A model generated the notes under the pieces. That model saw nothing but the letters and a program-made list of their open reading frames with translations, had not been told where the DNA came from and searched no databases. A stretch of DNA of 13,237 bases, taken from Tepidimicrobium sp. Lineage in GTDB: Bacteria > Bacillota > Clostridia > Tissierellales > Tepidimicrobiaceae. Shown one piece after another: positions 1 to 7,175 of this stretch. The first letter of the stretch is position 1; each line of letters begins with the position of its first letter. Made by a program: the position numbers and the translations under genes. Where the stretch lies: NCBI GenBank assembly GCA_012839395.1, contig DUNJ01000021.1, positions 1 through 13,237 of the forward strand, given 5' to 3'.

Positions 1-26
1 GGGTTCAAGTCCTCTCTCCCGCACCA
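1..26 (+). tRNA. 3' end of a tRNA, probably tRNA-Leu (partial)
   Basis: The window opens inside a tRNA gene. Visible are the end of the T-stem 5' strand (GGG, 1-3), the T-loop TTCAAGT (4-10), the T-stem 3' strand CCTCT (11-15), the acceptor 3' strand CTCCCGC (16-22), discriminator A (23) and an encoded CCA (24-26). The missing 5' acceptor strand should read about GCGGGAG. That acceptor sequence with discriminator A suits leucine tRNAs of Firmicutes, but the anticodon lies outside the window, so the amino acid is an inference. Confidence 0.85.
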
Positions 27-33
27 CTACTTC

Positions 34-59
34 AACCAATGGTGTGCCATTGGTTTTTT
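34..59 (+). terminator. Rho-independent terminator after the tRNA
   Basis: A perfect 9-bp stem AACCAATGG (34-42) pairs with CCATTGGTT (47-55) around a TGTG loop, and the run of T continues to 59. It sits 7 bases after the tRNA CCA end and should end tRNA transcription, separating it from the tig promoter. Confidence 0.88.
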
Positions 60-68
60 CATATTTAT

Positions 69-118
69 AAATTATACCATATAAAAATTGGATAATGACA
101 TTTTATATGGTATAATTT
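69..118. repeat. 18-bp perfect inverted repeat ahead of tig
   Basis: The arm at 69-86 (AAATTATACCATATAAAA) is the exact reverse complement of 101-118, with a 14-base centre at 87-100. Each arm contains TGGTATAAT, an extended -10 sequence, one facing each way. The right arm holds the -10 of the presumed tig promoter, so the repeat lies upstream of the expected transcript start rather than in its leader. It may be an operator for a dimeric regulator or a pair of back-to-back promoters; sequence alone does not decide. Confidence 0.8.
88..116 (+). promoter_or_regulatory. Probable SigA promoter for tig
   Basis: A -35 like TTGGAT (88-93) is followed after 17 bp by a consensus TATAAT (111-116) preceded by TGG, giving an extended -10. 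The transcript would start near 123 and leave a leader of about 64 bases before the tig ATG at 187. The -10 lies in the right arm of the 18-bp inverted repeat. Confidence 0.75.
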
Positions 119-129
119 TATGGTATAAT
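119..129 (+). promoter_or_regulatory. Second extended -10 (TATGGTATAAT) for tig
   Basis: The 11-mer at 106-116 is repeated exactly at 119-129, 13 bp downstream. It is again a TGnTATAAT extended -10, but the hexamer 17 bp upstream (TTTTAT, 101-106) is a poor -35. It could be a second tandem start or a second binding site for a regulator of the first promoter. Confidence 0.45.
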
Positions 130-186
130 GAGATAGTTTGCATATATGTAATGGAACAAACAATAGATTTAAGGAGGAACATCATA

Positions 187-1476
187 ATGAATGCTGTATT
201 GGAAAAAAAAGAGAACAATAAGGCCTTATTCAATATAGAGATCGATGCAAAGGATTTTGAAAAGGCGGTACAGGGTGTATATTTAAGAAATAGAAATAGA
301 TTCAATATACCAGGTTTTCGTAAGGGTAAAGCGCCAAGAAAGATAATAGAATTAAACTATGGAGAAGGAATATTTTATGAGGAGGCGTTGAATAACCTAT
401 TACCTAAAGCCTATGATGAGGCAATAGAGGATTTAGAGCTTGAACCGGTAGATACACCGGATGTAAATGTAGAACAGTTGGAGAAGGGGAAACCGGTAAT
501 AGTAGAGATTGAGGTGACCATAAAGCCAGAAGTGGAGTTAGGAGATTATAAGAGCATAGAAATTGAAAAGCCTGAGTATAATGTTACAGAGGAAAAAATA
601 GATCAAGAGCTAAAATCCATTCAGGAGATGAATGGTAGAATTATCGATGCAGGGGACAGGGAAGCCAAGGAAGGGGATATACTTACGATTGACTTTGAAG
701 GATATATAGATGGTAAAAAATTTGAAGGTGGTACAGCAGAGAATCAGGATCTAGAAATAGGGTCAGATAAATTTATTCCTGGGTTTGAAAAGCAACTTAT
801 AGGCAAGAAAAAGGGAGATAATGTAGAAGTACATGTCACATTCCCAGAAGACTATTTTGACGAGAACTTAAGAGGAAAGGAAGCTTTGTTTAAGGTTACT
901 ATCCATGAGATTAAGGAGAAGGAATTACCTGTTCTCGATGATGAATTTGCTAAGGATGTGAGTGAATTTGACACCTTAGAAGAATATAAAGAAAGCATTA
1001 GAGAGAGATTGGAAAAACAGGCTAAAGAACAGGAGAGAATAGAACTACGTAACAGGGTAATTGAAAAGGTGGTGGAGCTATCCAAGATCGATCTGCCAGA
1101 GGTTATGGTGGACAATCAAATAGATAGGGAGATAAGCGAGTTTGACTATACATTGCAGATGCAAGGAATGGACATGGATCAATACTTTTTATTAACCAAT
1201 ACAACTATGGAAGATTTTGCAGAGCAGGTTAGACCAACAGCGGATAAGAAGGTAAGGACCGAATTGGTATTATCTAAAATAGGTGAGGTAGAGGAAATAG
1301 AGGTTACAGAAAAGGATATAGATGAAGAATTGGAAAGGATGGCCAAGCAATATAATCAAGAGGATATAGATAAGTTTAAGGAAAATATGAAAAAGGGCGA
1401 TTTAGAACCTATCAGATCGGGTATAATGAGAAACAAGGTAGTAGATCTATTGTTAGAAAATATTAAACTTATTTAA
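187..1476 (+). CDS. tig: Trigger factor, ribosome-associated chaperone and prolyl isomerase
   Basis: Trigger factor docks on the large ribosomal subunit at the exit tunnel and shields nascent chains; its central domain is an FKBP-type peptidyl-prolyl isomerase. The 429-residue product has the usual length. The ribosome-binding signature GFRKGKAP is at residues 43-50, the FKBP-like domain spans roughly 160-245 (DILTIDFEGYIDGKKFEGG region), and the rest is the helical chaperone domain. The frame is open upstream to 88, but the start at 187 is chosen because AGGAGG (172-177) sits 9 bases before it and the N-terminus MNAVLEKKENNK matches the family. It is the first gene of the quality-control cluster, 20 bases ahead of clpP. 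Family assignment is very secure. Confidence 0.96.
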   Translation: MNAVLEKKENNKALFNIEIDAKDFEKAVQGVYLRNRNRFNIPGFRKGKAPRKIIELNYGEGIFYEEALNNLLPKAYDEAIEDLELEPVDTPDVNVEQLEKGKPVIVEIEVTIKPEVELGDYKSIEIEKPEYNVTEEKIDQELKSIQEMNGRIIDAGDREAKEGDILTIDFEGYIDGKKFEGGTAENQDLEIGSDKFIPGFEKQLIGKKKGDNVEVHVTFPEDYFDENLRGKEALFKVTIHEIKEKELPVLDDEFAKDVSEFDTLEEYKESIRERLEKQAKEQERIELRNRVIEKVVELSKIDLPEVMVDNQIDREISEFDYTLQMQGMDMDQYFLLTNTTMEDFAEQVRPTADKKVRTELVLSKIGEVEEIEVTEKDIDEELERMAKQYNQEDIDKFKENMKKGDLEPIRSGIMRNKVVDLLLENIKLI

Positions 1477-1496
1477 ACATTAAGGAGGGATAGGAA

Positions 1497-2081
1497 ATGG
1501 CATTAGTACCCATTGTTGTGGAGCAAACCAATAGAGGGGAGAGATCCTACGATATTTATTCTAGGCTTCTAAAGGAGAGAATAATATTCCTTGGCGGAGA
1601 GGTCAATGACACAATAGCTGATCTAATAGTAGCTCAGTTATTATTCTTAGAAGCTGAGGATCCGGATAAGGATATACAGTTGTATATAAATAGCCCGGGC
1701 GGTTCAGTCAGTGCTGGGTTTGCTATATATGATACTATGCAATATATAAAGCCAGATGTTTCTACCATATGCATAGGCAGGGCCGCAAGTATGGGGGCAT
1801 TCCTATTGGCGGCCGGGACAAAGGGGAAGAGATATTCTTTGCCCAATGCAGATATTATGATCCACCAACCTTTAGGTGGAATGCAGGGTCAGGCGGAAGA
1901 TATTAGAATTCATGCTGAGAAGATTGTTCAGACTAGGGAATTAATAAACAGGATATTAAGCGAAAGAACTGGGCAAAGTGTTGAAAAAATATCCAGGGAT
2001 GCAGATAGAGATTTCTTTATGACTGCTACAGAAGCTAAAGAATATGGTATAATAGATGATGTAATAGAGTCAGCTAAATAA
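1497..2081 (+). CDS. clpP: ATP-dependent Clp protease proteolytic subunit
   Basis: ClpP forms a barrel of two heptameric rings that hydrolyses proteins threaded in by an AAA+ partner such as ClpX. The 194-residue product has the full catalytic triad: Ser98 in GRAASMGAF, His123 in MIHQP and Asp172 in DRDFF. The oxyanion-region motif SPGGSV is at 66-71. Length is typical and the N-terminus starts close to the mature loop (LVPIVVEQT), so little or no propeptide is removed. A strong site AAGGAGGGAT (1482-1491) precedes the ATG. It lies between tig and clpX with short gaps, which indicates one transcript. A possible internal promoter for clpX lies in its last codons. Confidence 0.97.
   Translation: MALVPIVVEQTNRGERSYDIYSRLLKERIIFLGGEVNDTIADLIVAQLLFLEAEDPDKDIQLYINSPGGSVSAGFAIYDTMQYIKPDVSTICIGRAASMGAFLLAAGTKGKRYSLPNADIMIHQPLGGMQGQAEDIRIHAEKIVQTRELINRILSERTGQSVEKISRDADRDFFMTATEAKEYGIIDDVIESAK
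2043..2053 (+). promoter_or_regulatory. Possible internal clpX promoter in the clpP end (extended -10)
   Basis: TATGGTATAAT here is identical to the 11-mer in the tig promoter and gives a TGnTATAAT extended -10 ending 46 bases before the clpX ATG. The hexamer 17 bp upstream is GCTACA (2025-2030), matching only the last three positions of TTGACA. The bases also encode Tyr-Gly-Ile-Ile of ClpP, so it may be coincidence. Confidence 0.35.
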
Positions 2082-2099
2082 TAGAAACGAGGTGTTATA

Positions 2100-3380
2100 A
2101 TGACAAAGCATGATGATAAGCAGCTTCGTTGCTCCTTTTGTGGGAAACCTCAGGATCAGGTTCGAAGGCTTATAGCAGGTCCAAATGTATTTATCTGCGA
2201 TGAATGCATAGAGCTATGTCAGGAGATAATAGATGAGGAGTTTATTGAAAACTTCGACTACGAACTGGAGGAGCTGCCAAAGCCCAGTAATATAAATGAA
2301 ACATTAAGTGATTACGTAATTAAACAGGAAAGGGCTAAAAAAGCCTTGGCTGTTGCAGTATATAATCACTATAAAAGGATAAATAAAAAACCATCTAAAA
2401 CCAATGATGTAGAGTTACAAAAAAGCAATATAATAATGATTGGGCCTACAGGGTCGGGTAAAACATTGCTCGCACAAACACTGGCTAAGATATTAAATGT
2501 GCCATTTGCTATAGCCGATGCAACCTCCTTAACCGAGGCCGGATATGTAGGGGAAGATGTAGAAAATATAATTTTAAAATTGATCCAAGCAGCAGATTAT
2601 GATATTGAGAGAGCGGAGCAGGGGATAGTATATATAGACGAGATTGACAAGGTAGCTCGTAAGACTGAGAATCCTTCCATTACAAGGGACGTTAGCGGGG
2701 AAGGTGTCCAACAAGCATTGCTGAAAGTTCTCGAAGGTACTATAGCCAATGTGCCGCCTCAAGGGGGAAGAAAACATCCCCATCAGGAATTTATCCAGGT
2801 TGACACGACCAATATACTATTTATAGTTGGAGGGGCCTTTGATGGCATAGATAAGATAATTGGCGATAGATTGGATACCAAGGCTATGGGATTTGGTGCA
2901 GACATAAAAAGCAAGGAAAATGTAAAAATTGGCGAGCTATTAAAGGAAGTACGTCCAGAGGATCTACTAAAATATGGCTTAATACCGGAATTTGTTGGCA
3001 GATTACCAGTAATAGTAACATTAGAAGAGTTGGATGAAGAATCCTTAGTTAAAATATTAACGGAGCCCAAAAATGCTCTTGTAAAGCAATACAAGGAGCT
3101 ATTCCATATGGATGGTGTGGAATTAGAATTTGAAGAAGAGGCCCTAGAGGTTATAGCTAAAAAGGCTATGGAAAGGAAAACAGGGGCAAGAGGATTGCGC
3201 AGCATAATAGAGGAAGCTTTGTTGGATATAATGTATGAAATACCCTCTAGAGATGAGATAGAGAAATGTCTTATAACCAAGGATGTTATATTGAACAATG
3301 CAGAACCTACACTGGTATTGTCTAAGAGAAAATCTAAAGACGGTGCTAAAAAAGGCGATAAAAGAGAATCAGTATCATAG
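2100..3380 (+). CDS. clpX: ATP-dependent Clp protease ATP-binding subunit ClpX
   Basis: ClpX is a hexameric AAA+ unfoldase that recognises tagged or regulatory proteins and feeds them into ClpP. The 426-residue product begins with the zinc-binding domain (Cys11, Cys14, Cys33, Cys36). Walker A GPTGSGKT is at 115-122, the pore loop GYVGED at 148-153, Walker B IVYIDEID at 176-183, the RKH loop at 224-226 and the sensor-2 segment GARGLR at 362-367. The ClpP-docking loop reads MGF (263-265) rather than the common IGF, a conservative change. A charged Lys/Arg-rich tail of about 17 residues ends the protein. GAGGTG (2089-2094) is the ribosome binding site, 18 bases after clpP. A terminator hairpin follows directly. 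Confidence 0.97.
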   Translation: MTKHDDKQLRCSFCGKPQDQVRRLIAGPNVFICDECIELCQEIIDEEFIENFDYELEELPKPSNINETLSDYVIKQERAKKALAVAVYNHYKRINKKPSKTNDVELQKSNIIMIGPTGSGKTLLAQTLAKILNVPFAIADATSLTEAGYVGEDVENIILKLIQAADYDIERAEQGIVYIDEIDKVARKTENPSITRDVSGEGVQQALLKVLEGTIANVPPQGGRKHPHQEFIQVDTTNILFIVGGAFDGIDKIIGDRLDTKAMGFGADIKSKENVKIGELLKEVRPEDLLKYGLIPEFVGRLPVIVTLEELDEESLVKILTEPKNALVKQYKELFHMDGVELEFEEEALEVIAKKAMERKTGARGLRSIIEEALLDIMYEIPSRDEIEKCLITKDVILNNAEPTLVLSKRKSKDGAKKGDKRESVS

Positions 3381-3386
3381 AGGAGG

Positions 3387-3416
3387 AGGGCTCACGGATT
3401 AGTGGGCCTTTTCTTT
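3387..3416 (+). terminator. Rho-independent terminator between clpX and lon
   Basis: AGGGCTCAC (3387-3395) pairs with GTGGGCCTT (3402-3410), 9 bp with two G-T wobbles, around a GGATTA loop, followed by a T-rich run TTCTTTT. It starts 7 bases after the clpX stop and should end or attenuate the tig-clpP-clpX transcript, so lon may have its own promoter. I could not identify a convincing lon promoter in the 70 bases that follow. Confidence 0.75.
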
Positions 3417-3486
3417 TGAAAACCATTAAGCGGCTTATTTCATCTGTCAATAGGGGATTGCATAGATGGTAAAAGGGAGTGAGATC

Positions 3487-5847
3487 ATGTATAAGGAACA
3501 AAACACTATAGAATCTAAAACATTACCCCTCATACCTTTGAGAGGTATGACAGTTTTTCCTCATATGGTCATTCATTTTGATGTAGGCAGGGATAAATCT
3601 ATAAAAGCTTTGGATAAGGCTATGGTAGATGATTCACTGATATTTTTATGTACTCAAAAGGATGCAAAGGTAGAAGACCCAACTACAGATGAATTTTATC
3701 ATATAGGGACTATAGCAAAGATAAAACAGATGCTAAAACTACCGGGTGGAAGTATAAGGGTATTAGTAGAAGGGATAGATAGAGCTAAGATTGTTGAAAT
3801 CCATAGGGAAGATGAATATTTCGAATCTGAAGTGGAAATATTCAAATACGAACCCGATGATATTGTTATAGATAAAGAAATGGAAGGAGCTATGCGACTA
3901 GTCATCGCCGACTTCGAAGAGTATTTAGTATTAAATAACAAGATATCGCCTGATATATTATTGGCTGTTACCGATATAGAGGATCCAGGGAGACTGGCCG
4001 ATGTTATAGCATCCTATATAAACCTTAAAATTGAAGAGCATCAAGAGATATTGGAAACCTTTGATTTTTACAAGCGGTTGGAGGTCCTTCATAGATTATT
4101 ACAAGAAGAGATAGAGCTATTGAAAATAGAAGATAAGATAAATAAAAGGGTAAAAAAACAAATTACAAAGGTTCAAAAGGAATACTATCTCAAGGAACAG
4201 ATGAAGGCTATTCAAAAAGAATTGGGTGAAGATAGCGAATTAGCTGAGGAAGTTGAAGAGTATAGAAAGAAGATAAACCAAATCGATATGCCTAATGAAG
4301 TTAGGAAGAAGGCCTTAAAGGAACTAGATAGGTTAGATAGGATGTCACCCCAATTTGCTGAGACGGCAGTTATAAGGGCATATTTGGATTGGATAGTAGA
4401 ACTCCCGTGGGATAAGGAAACTGAGGATAAGATAGACATTAAAAGAGCAAGAAAGGTTTTAGACGAAGATCATTATGGCCTAGAAGATATAAAAGAAAGG
4501 ATATTGGAGTTTATCGCTATAAGAAAACTTGCCAAAGGACTTAAGGGACCTATATTGTGCTTAGTAGGGCCACCGGGAGTGGGCAAAACATCTATTGCAA
4601 AATCCGTGGCTAGAGCGTTGAATCGTGAGTTTGTTCGTATGTCGTTGGGTGGAATGCGAGATGAGGCGGAAATTAGAGGACATAGGAAAACCTATGTAGG
4701 AGCGATGCCTGGAAGGATTATTAGTTCAATTAGAAAGGCGGGAGTTAAAAACCCGGTATTTCTATTTGATGAAATAGATAAGTTGGACACAGGATTTAGG
4801 GGGGATCCGGCTAGCGCTTTATTAGAAGTATTGGATCCAGAACAGAATTCTGCGTTTACGGATCATTTTTTAGAGGTAGCATTTGATCTATCCAAAGTGC
4901 TATTTATTACTACCGCAAATACCATAAACTCCATACCTGAACCGCTATTGGATAGGATGGAAGTAATTAGGATAGGTGGATATACCGAAGATGAAAAATT
5001 AAGAATTGCAGTGGATTACCTATTTCCAAAGCAGTTAAAGGAACATGGTTTGAAGGATGATAATTTAAGTATATCTGAAAATGCAATAAAGAGGATAGTA
5101 AATAACTATACTCGGGAAGCTGGGGTAAGGAATTTGGAAAGAAATATTGCTAGCATATGTAGAAAAGCTGCAAAAAAGATAGTGGAGTCGGATATTAAGA
5201 AGGTTAGAATAAATAAAGGGAATCTGCACAAATATCTGGGGGCGCCGAAATACCGATTTGATATGCAGGAAAAGGAGAATCAAGTAGGGGTGGCAACTGG
5301 ATTAGCTTGGACAGCTTTTGGTGGTGATATTCTTTCCATAGAAGTTAATTCCATGAAGGGCACGGGTAAGCTCCAATTGACGGGACAATTAGGGGAAGTA
5401 ATGAAGGAATCTGCAATGGCTGGTATCAGCTATATTAGGGCTAATTCCGATTCGTTAGGAATAGATAGCAATTTCTATAAAGATATGGACCTACATGTTC
5501 ATGTGCCAGAAGGGGCCATACCTAAGGATGGACCATCTGCCGGAATAACCATGGCGACGGCCGCTATATCTGCCCTGACTAATAAACCAGTCGCAAGAGA
5601 CATAGCTATGACAGGAGAAGTTACATTAAGAGGCAGAGTTTTACCTGTGGGCGGTATCAAAGAAAAGGCGCTAGCAGCTAATAGGATAGGTATAAAGAAG
5701 GTCTTAATACCCTTCGAAAATGACAAAGATTTAGAAGATGTACCAACCAACATCAGGAATAAGATGGATTTTATTTTGGTAAAGAACATGGATCAAGTTC
5801 TGGAACATTCATTGTTGAAAGAGGAAAACAATTATGAGGATAATTAA
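3487..5847 (+). CDS. lon: ATP-dependent protease Lon (LonA type)
   Basis: Lon is a soluble hexameric AAA+ serine protease that degrades misfolded and regulatory proteins. Counting from this start (786 residues): N-terminal substrate-recognition domain beginning TLPLIPLRG (12-20), a charged helical segment about 205-265, Walker A GPPGVGKT (361-368), Walker B VFLFDEID (424-431), and the C-terminal protease domain with catalytic Ser684 in KDGPSAG and Lys727 in IKEKALAA. There is no membrane segment, so it is LonA and not LonB. Two ATGs are possible: 3466 (AGGGG 9 bases upstream, 793 residues) and 3487 (GGGAG 7 bases upstream). The second is preferred because it fits the family's short N-terminus. 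engB overlaps its last 14 bases. In several related genomes a lonB gene sits before lon; none is here. Confidence 0.94.
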   Translation: MYKEQNTIESKTLPLIPLRGMTVFPHMVIHFDVGRDKSIKALDKAMVDDSLIFLCTQKDAKVEDPTTDEFYHIGTIAKIKQMLKLPGGSIRVLVEGIDRAKIVEIHREDEYFESEVEIFKYEPDDIVIDKEMEGAMRLVIADFEEYLVLNNKISPDILLAVTDIEDPGRLADVIASYINLKIEEHQEILETFDFYKRLEVLHRLLQEEIELLKIEDKINKRVKKQITKVQKEYYLKEQMKAIQKELGEDSELAEEVEEYRKKINQIDMPNEVRKKALKELDRLDRMSPQFAETAVIRAYLDWIVELPWDKETEDKIDIKRARKVLDEDHYGLEDIKERILEFIAIRKLAKGLKGPILCLVGPPGVGKTSIAKSVARALNREFVRMSLGGMRDEAEIRGHRKTYVGAMPGRIISSIRKAGVKNPVFLFDEIDKLDTGFRGDPASALLEVLDPEQNSAFTDHFLEVAFDLSKVLFITTANTINSIPEPLLDRMEVIRIGGYTEDEKLRIAVDYLFPKQLKEHGLKDDNLSISENAIKRIVNNYTREAGVRNLERNIASICRKAAKKIVESDIKKVRINKGNLHKYLGAPKYRFDMQEKENQVGVATGLAWTAFGGDILSIEVNSMKGTGKLQLTGQLGEVMKESAMAGISYIRANSDSLGIDSNFYKDMDLHVHVPEGAIPKDGPSAGITMATAAISALTNKPVARDIAMTGEVTLRGRVLPVGGIKEKALAANRIGIKKVLIPFENDKDLEDVPTNIRNKMDFILVKNMDQVLEHSLLKEENNYEDN

Positions 5848-6439
5848 GGCTGAATTGGATAGAATTGCTGTAAGTAGTAAGCAGTATCCTAGCAAAAATT
5901 TAAAAGAAATAGCTTTTGCGGGAAGATCAAATGTAGGCAAATCTTCTTTTATAAATTCCATGGTAAATAGGCATAATTTAGCAAGGACTAGTGGTAAGCC
6001 CGGTAAGACCAGGACCATAAACTTCTATAATATAGACGATAGCTTTAGATTTGTAGATTTACCAGGGTATGGATATGCTAGGGTATCTAAAAAAGAACAG
6101 GAAAAATGGGGTTATATAATTGAGGAATATATAAGCACTAGGGAAAATTTGATCGAGATAGTTCTTTTGGTGGATATAAGACATGAACCGACTAAGCAGG
6201 ATGTAATGATGTACAATTGGATAAAAAGTTTAAATTTTACTGGTTTGGTTATAGCTACCAAGGCGGATAAGATATCTAGGGGTAGGTATGGATCCAGCAT
6301 CAGTGCAATAAAGGAAAAATTAAAGGTTCCTAATGTAGATTTAATATTGCCCTATTCATCTATTGATAAGACCAATCAGGATAAAGTTTGGAAAGTATTA
6401 AATGTTTTATTGGAGGATAGAGAACAGCCATCTGAATAG
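5834..6439 (+). CDS. engB: Ribosome biogenesis GTP-binding protein EngB (YsxC/YihA)
   Basis: EngB is a small TRAFAC-class GTPase needed for late assembly of the 50S ribosomal subunit. The 201-residue product has G1 GRSNVGKSS (30-38), G3 DLPGYG (75-80), G4 TKAD (142-145) and a G5-like YSSIDKTN (174-181), with the switch region KPGKTRTINF in between. Length is typical for the family. The ATG lies inside the lon 3' end (14-bp overlap), with GAGG (5821-5824) as binding site, so translation is probably coupled to lon. The stop codon is placed within the terminator hairpin that follows. Confidence 0.95.
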   Translation: MRIIKAELDRIAVSSKQYPSKNLKEIAFAGRSNVGKSSFINSMVNRHNLARTSGKPGKTRTINFYNIDDSFRFVDLPGYGYARVSKKEQEKWGYIIEEYISTRENLIEIVLLVDIRHEPTKQDVMMYNWIKSLNFTGLVIATKADKISRGRYGSSISAIKEKLKVPNVDLILPYSSIDKTNQDKVWKVLNVLLEDREQPSE

Positions 6440-6446
6440 ATGGCTG
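6425..6446. terminator. Bidirectional terminator hairpin between engB and rubredoxin
   Basis: CAGCCATCT (6425-6433) pairs perfectly with AGATGGCTG (6438-6446) around a GAAT loop. It contains the engB stop codon (6437-6439) and lies 9 bases beyond the end of the convergent rubredoxin gene. Neither side has a strong T-run; the minus-strand exit (TTCTCTATCC) is the more T-rich. A shared terminator for convergent genes is the simplest reading. Confidence 0.6.
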
Positions 6447-6455
6447 CCCTTAAAA

Positions 6456-6614
6456 CTATTCCTTTACGAACATATCCTGAGTTGCACCACAAACTGGGCA
6501 AACCCAATCTTCTGGCAGGTTCTCAAAGGGAGTTCCTGGCTCAACACCATTATCTGGATCCCCTTCTGCTGGATCATAGATGTATCCGCATGGTTCACAA
6601 ATATACCTATCCAT
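6456..6614 (-). CDS. Rubredoxin
   Basis: Reading the minus strand from ATG at 6614 gives a 52-residue rubredoxin, a small cytoplasmic electron carrier with one iron held by four cysteines. Both knuckles are complete: YICEPCGYIYDP (Cys6, Cys9) and WVCPVCGA (Cys39, Cys42). Between them is the family's GDPDNGVEPGTPF stretch, and the length is standard. The binding site AAAGGAG lies 8 bases before the ATG. In anaerobes rubredoxin commonly supplies electrons to oxygen and superoxide detoxifying enzymes such as rubrerythrin, superoxide reductase or flavodiiron proteins; none of these is in the window, so its partner is unknown. It converges on engB and is transcribed opposite to all other genes. 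No convincing promoter was found upstream. Confidence 0.95.
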   Translation of the reverse strand: MDRYICEPCGYIYDPAEGDPDNGVEPGTPFENLPEDWVCPVCGATQDMFVKE

Positions 6615-6785
6615 CTATATATCTCCTTTCATTATGTAATCAATGCAATCTTACCCAGATATAGAAGTTTTAAACTATTTAATAAAGATAAGTAAAAATA
6701 ATGGGCATGTACACATAGATTAAGGGAAATTATTGTGGGTAAAATTATAGTAGTTTGTAATATAATATAGATAGGCGGGGTTTAG

Positions 6786-7175
6786 ATGACTTTCAAACTT
6801 CATGGCTCGGTATGCAGTGATCTCGATGATATTAGAGATTTTATAAAGGGCATATTGGACAAATTGAAGACCATAGTAAAAGATGAGAATTTGATGTTTG
6901 ATTTAAAGTTAATATTGAATGAATTGATTATAAATGGAGTTATTCACGGGAATAGATGTAATAAGAGAAAATGTGTAGATCTATATCTAGAAATAACGGA
7001 CGATGTTATTAGGATAGAGGTTAGGGATCAGGGAGAAGGATTTGATTTTGATATAGGCTCATATAATGCTGAAGAATTGAAAGTCTGCGGAAGGGGTCTT
7101 GTAATTGTAGATGGATTATCGGATGAAATGTATATAAAGAATAATAGGATTGTAGCAGTGAAATATATGGTATAA
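6786..7175 (+). CDS. ATP-binding protein of the RsbW/SpoIIAB anti-sigma kinase family
   Basis: The 129-residue protein is a single GHKL ATPase domain of the HATPase_c_2 type. The N-box has Glu46, Asn50, His54, Gly55 and Asn56 (ELIINGVIHGN), the G1 box is RDQGEGFD (Asp81, Gly83, Gly85) and the G2 box GRGLVIVDGLSDE begins at Gly102. Family members bind sigma factors or phosphorylate anti-anti-sigma proteins, usually beside their partners. Here no STAS-domain protein or sigma factor is adjacent, so the target is unknown and anti-sigma activity is only a family-based guess. AGGCGGGG (6773-6780) is the probable ribosome binding site. Flanked by rubredoxin (opposite strand) and a terminator, it appears to be a single-gene unit. 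Confidence 0.85.
   Translation: MTFKLHGSVCSDLDDIRDFIKGILDKLKTIVKDENLMFDLKLILNELIINGVIHGNRCNKRKCVDLYLEITDDVIRIEVRDQGEGFDFDIGSYNAEELKVCGRGLVIVDGLSDEMYIKNNRIVAVKYMV

Noticed and set aside
88..186. N-terminal extension of trigger factor by 33 residues
   Set aside because: The frame is open, but the extension covers the tig promoter and inverted repeat, and a strong AGGAGG precedes the ATG at 187, where the family N-terminus begins.
60..186. CIRCE or CtsR operator controlling the tig-clp cluster
   Set aside because: I looked for TTAGCACTC/GAGTGCTAA and repeated GGTCAAA heptads and found neither; the inverted repeat present has a different sequence.
1422..1427. TATAAT near the end of tig as a clpP promoter
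   Set aside because: It lacks the TGn extension and has a poor -35 (GATTTA); such hexamers are common in AT-rich coding sequence.
2783..3298. 171-residue minus-strand reading frame inside clpX
   Set aside because: It lies wholly opposite the conserved ClpX coding sequence, has Ser-rich antisense-like composition and shows no recognisable motif.
6402..6695. Plus-strand reading frames over the engB-ATPase gap
   Set aside because: They are shadows of the minus-strand rubredoxin gene; their translations resemble no protein, while the minus frame has all four iron-binding cysteines.
6761..6766. TATAAT as the -10 of the ATPase gene
   Set aside because: Transcription would start about 6773, within the ribosome binding site, leaving almost no leader, and no -35 lies 16-18 bp upstream. 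The real promoter was not identified.
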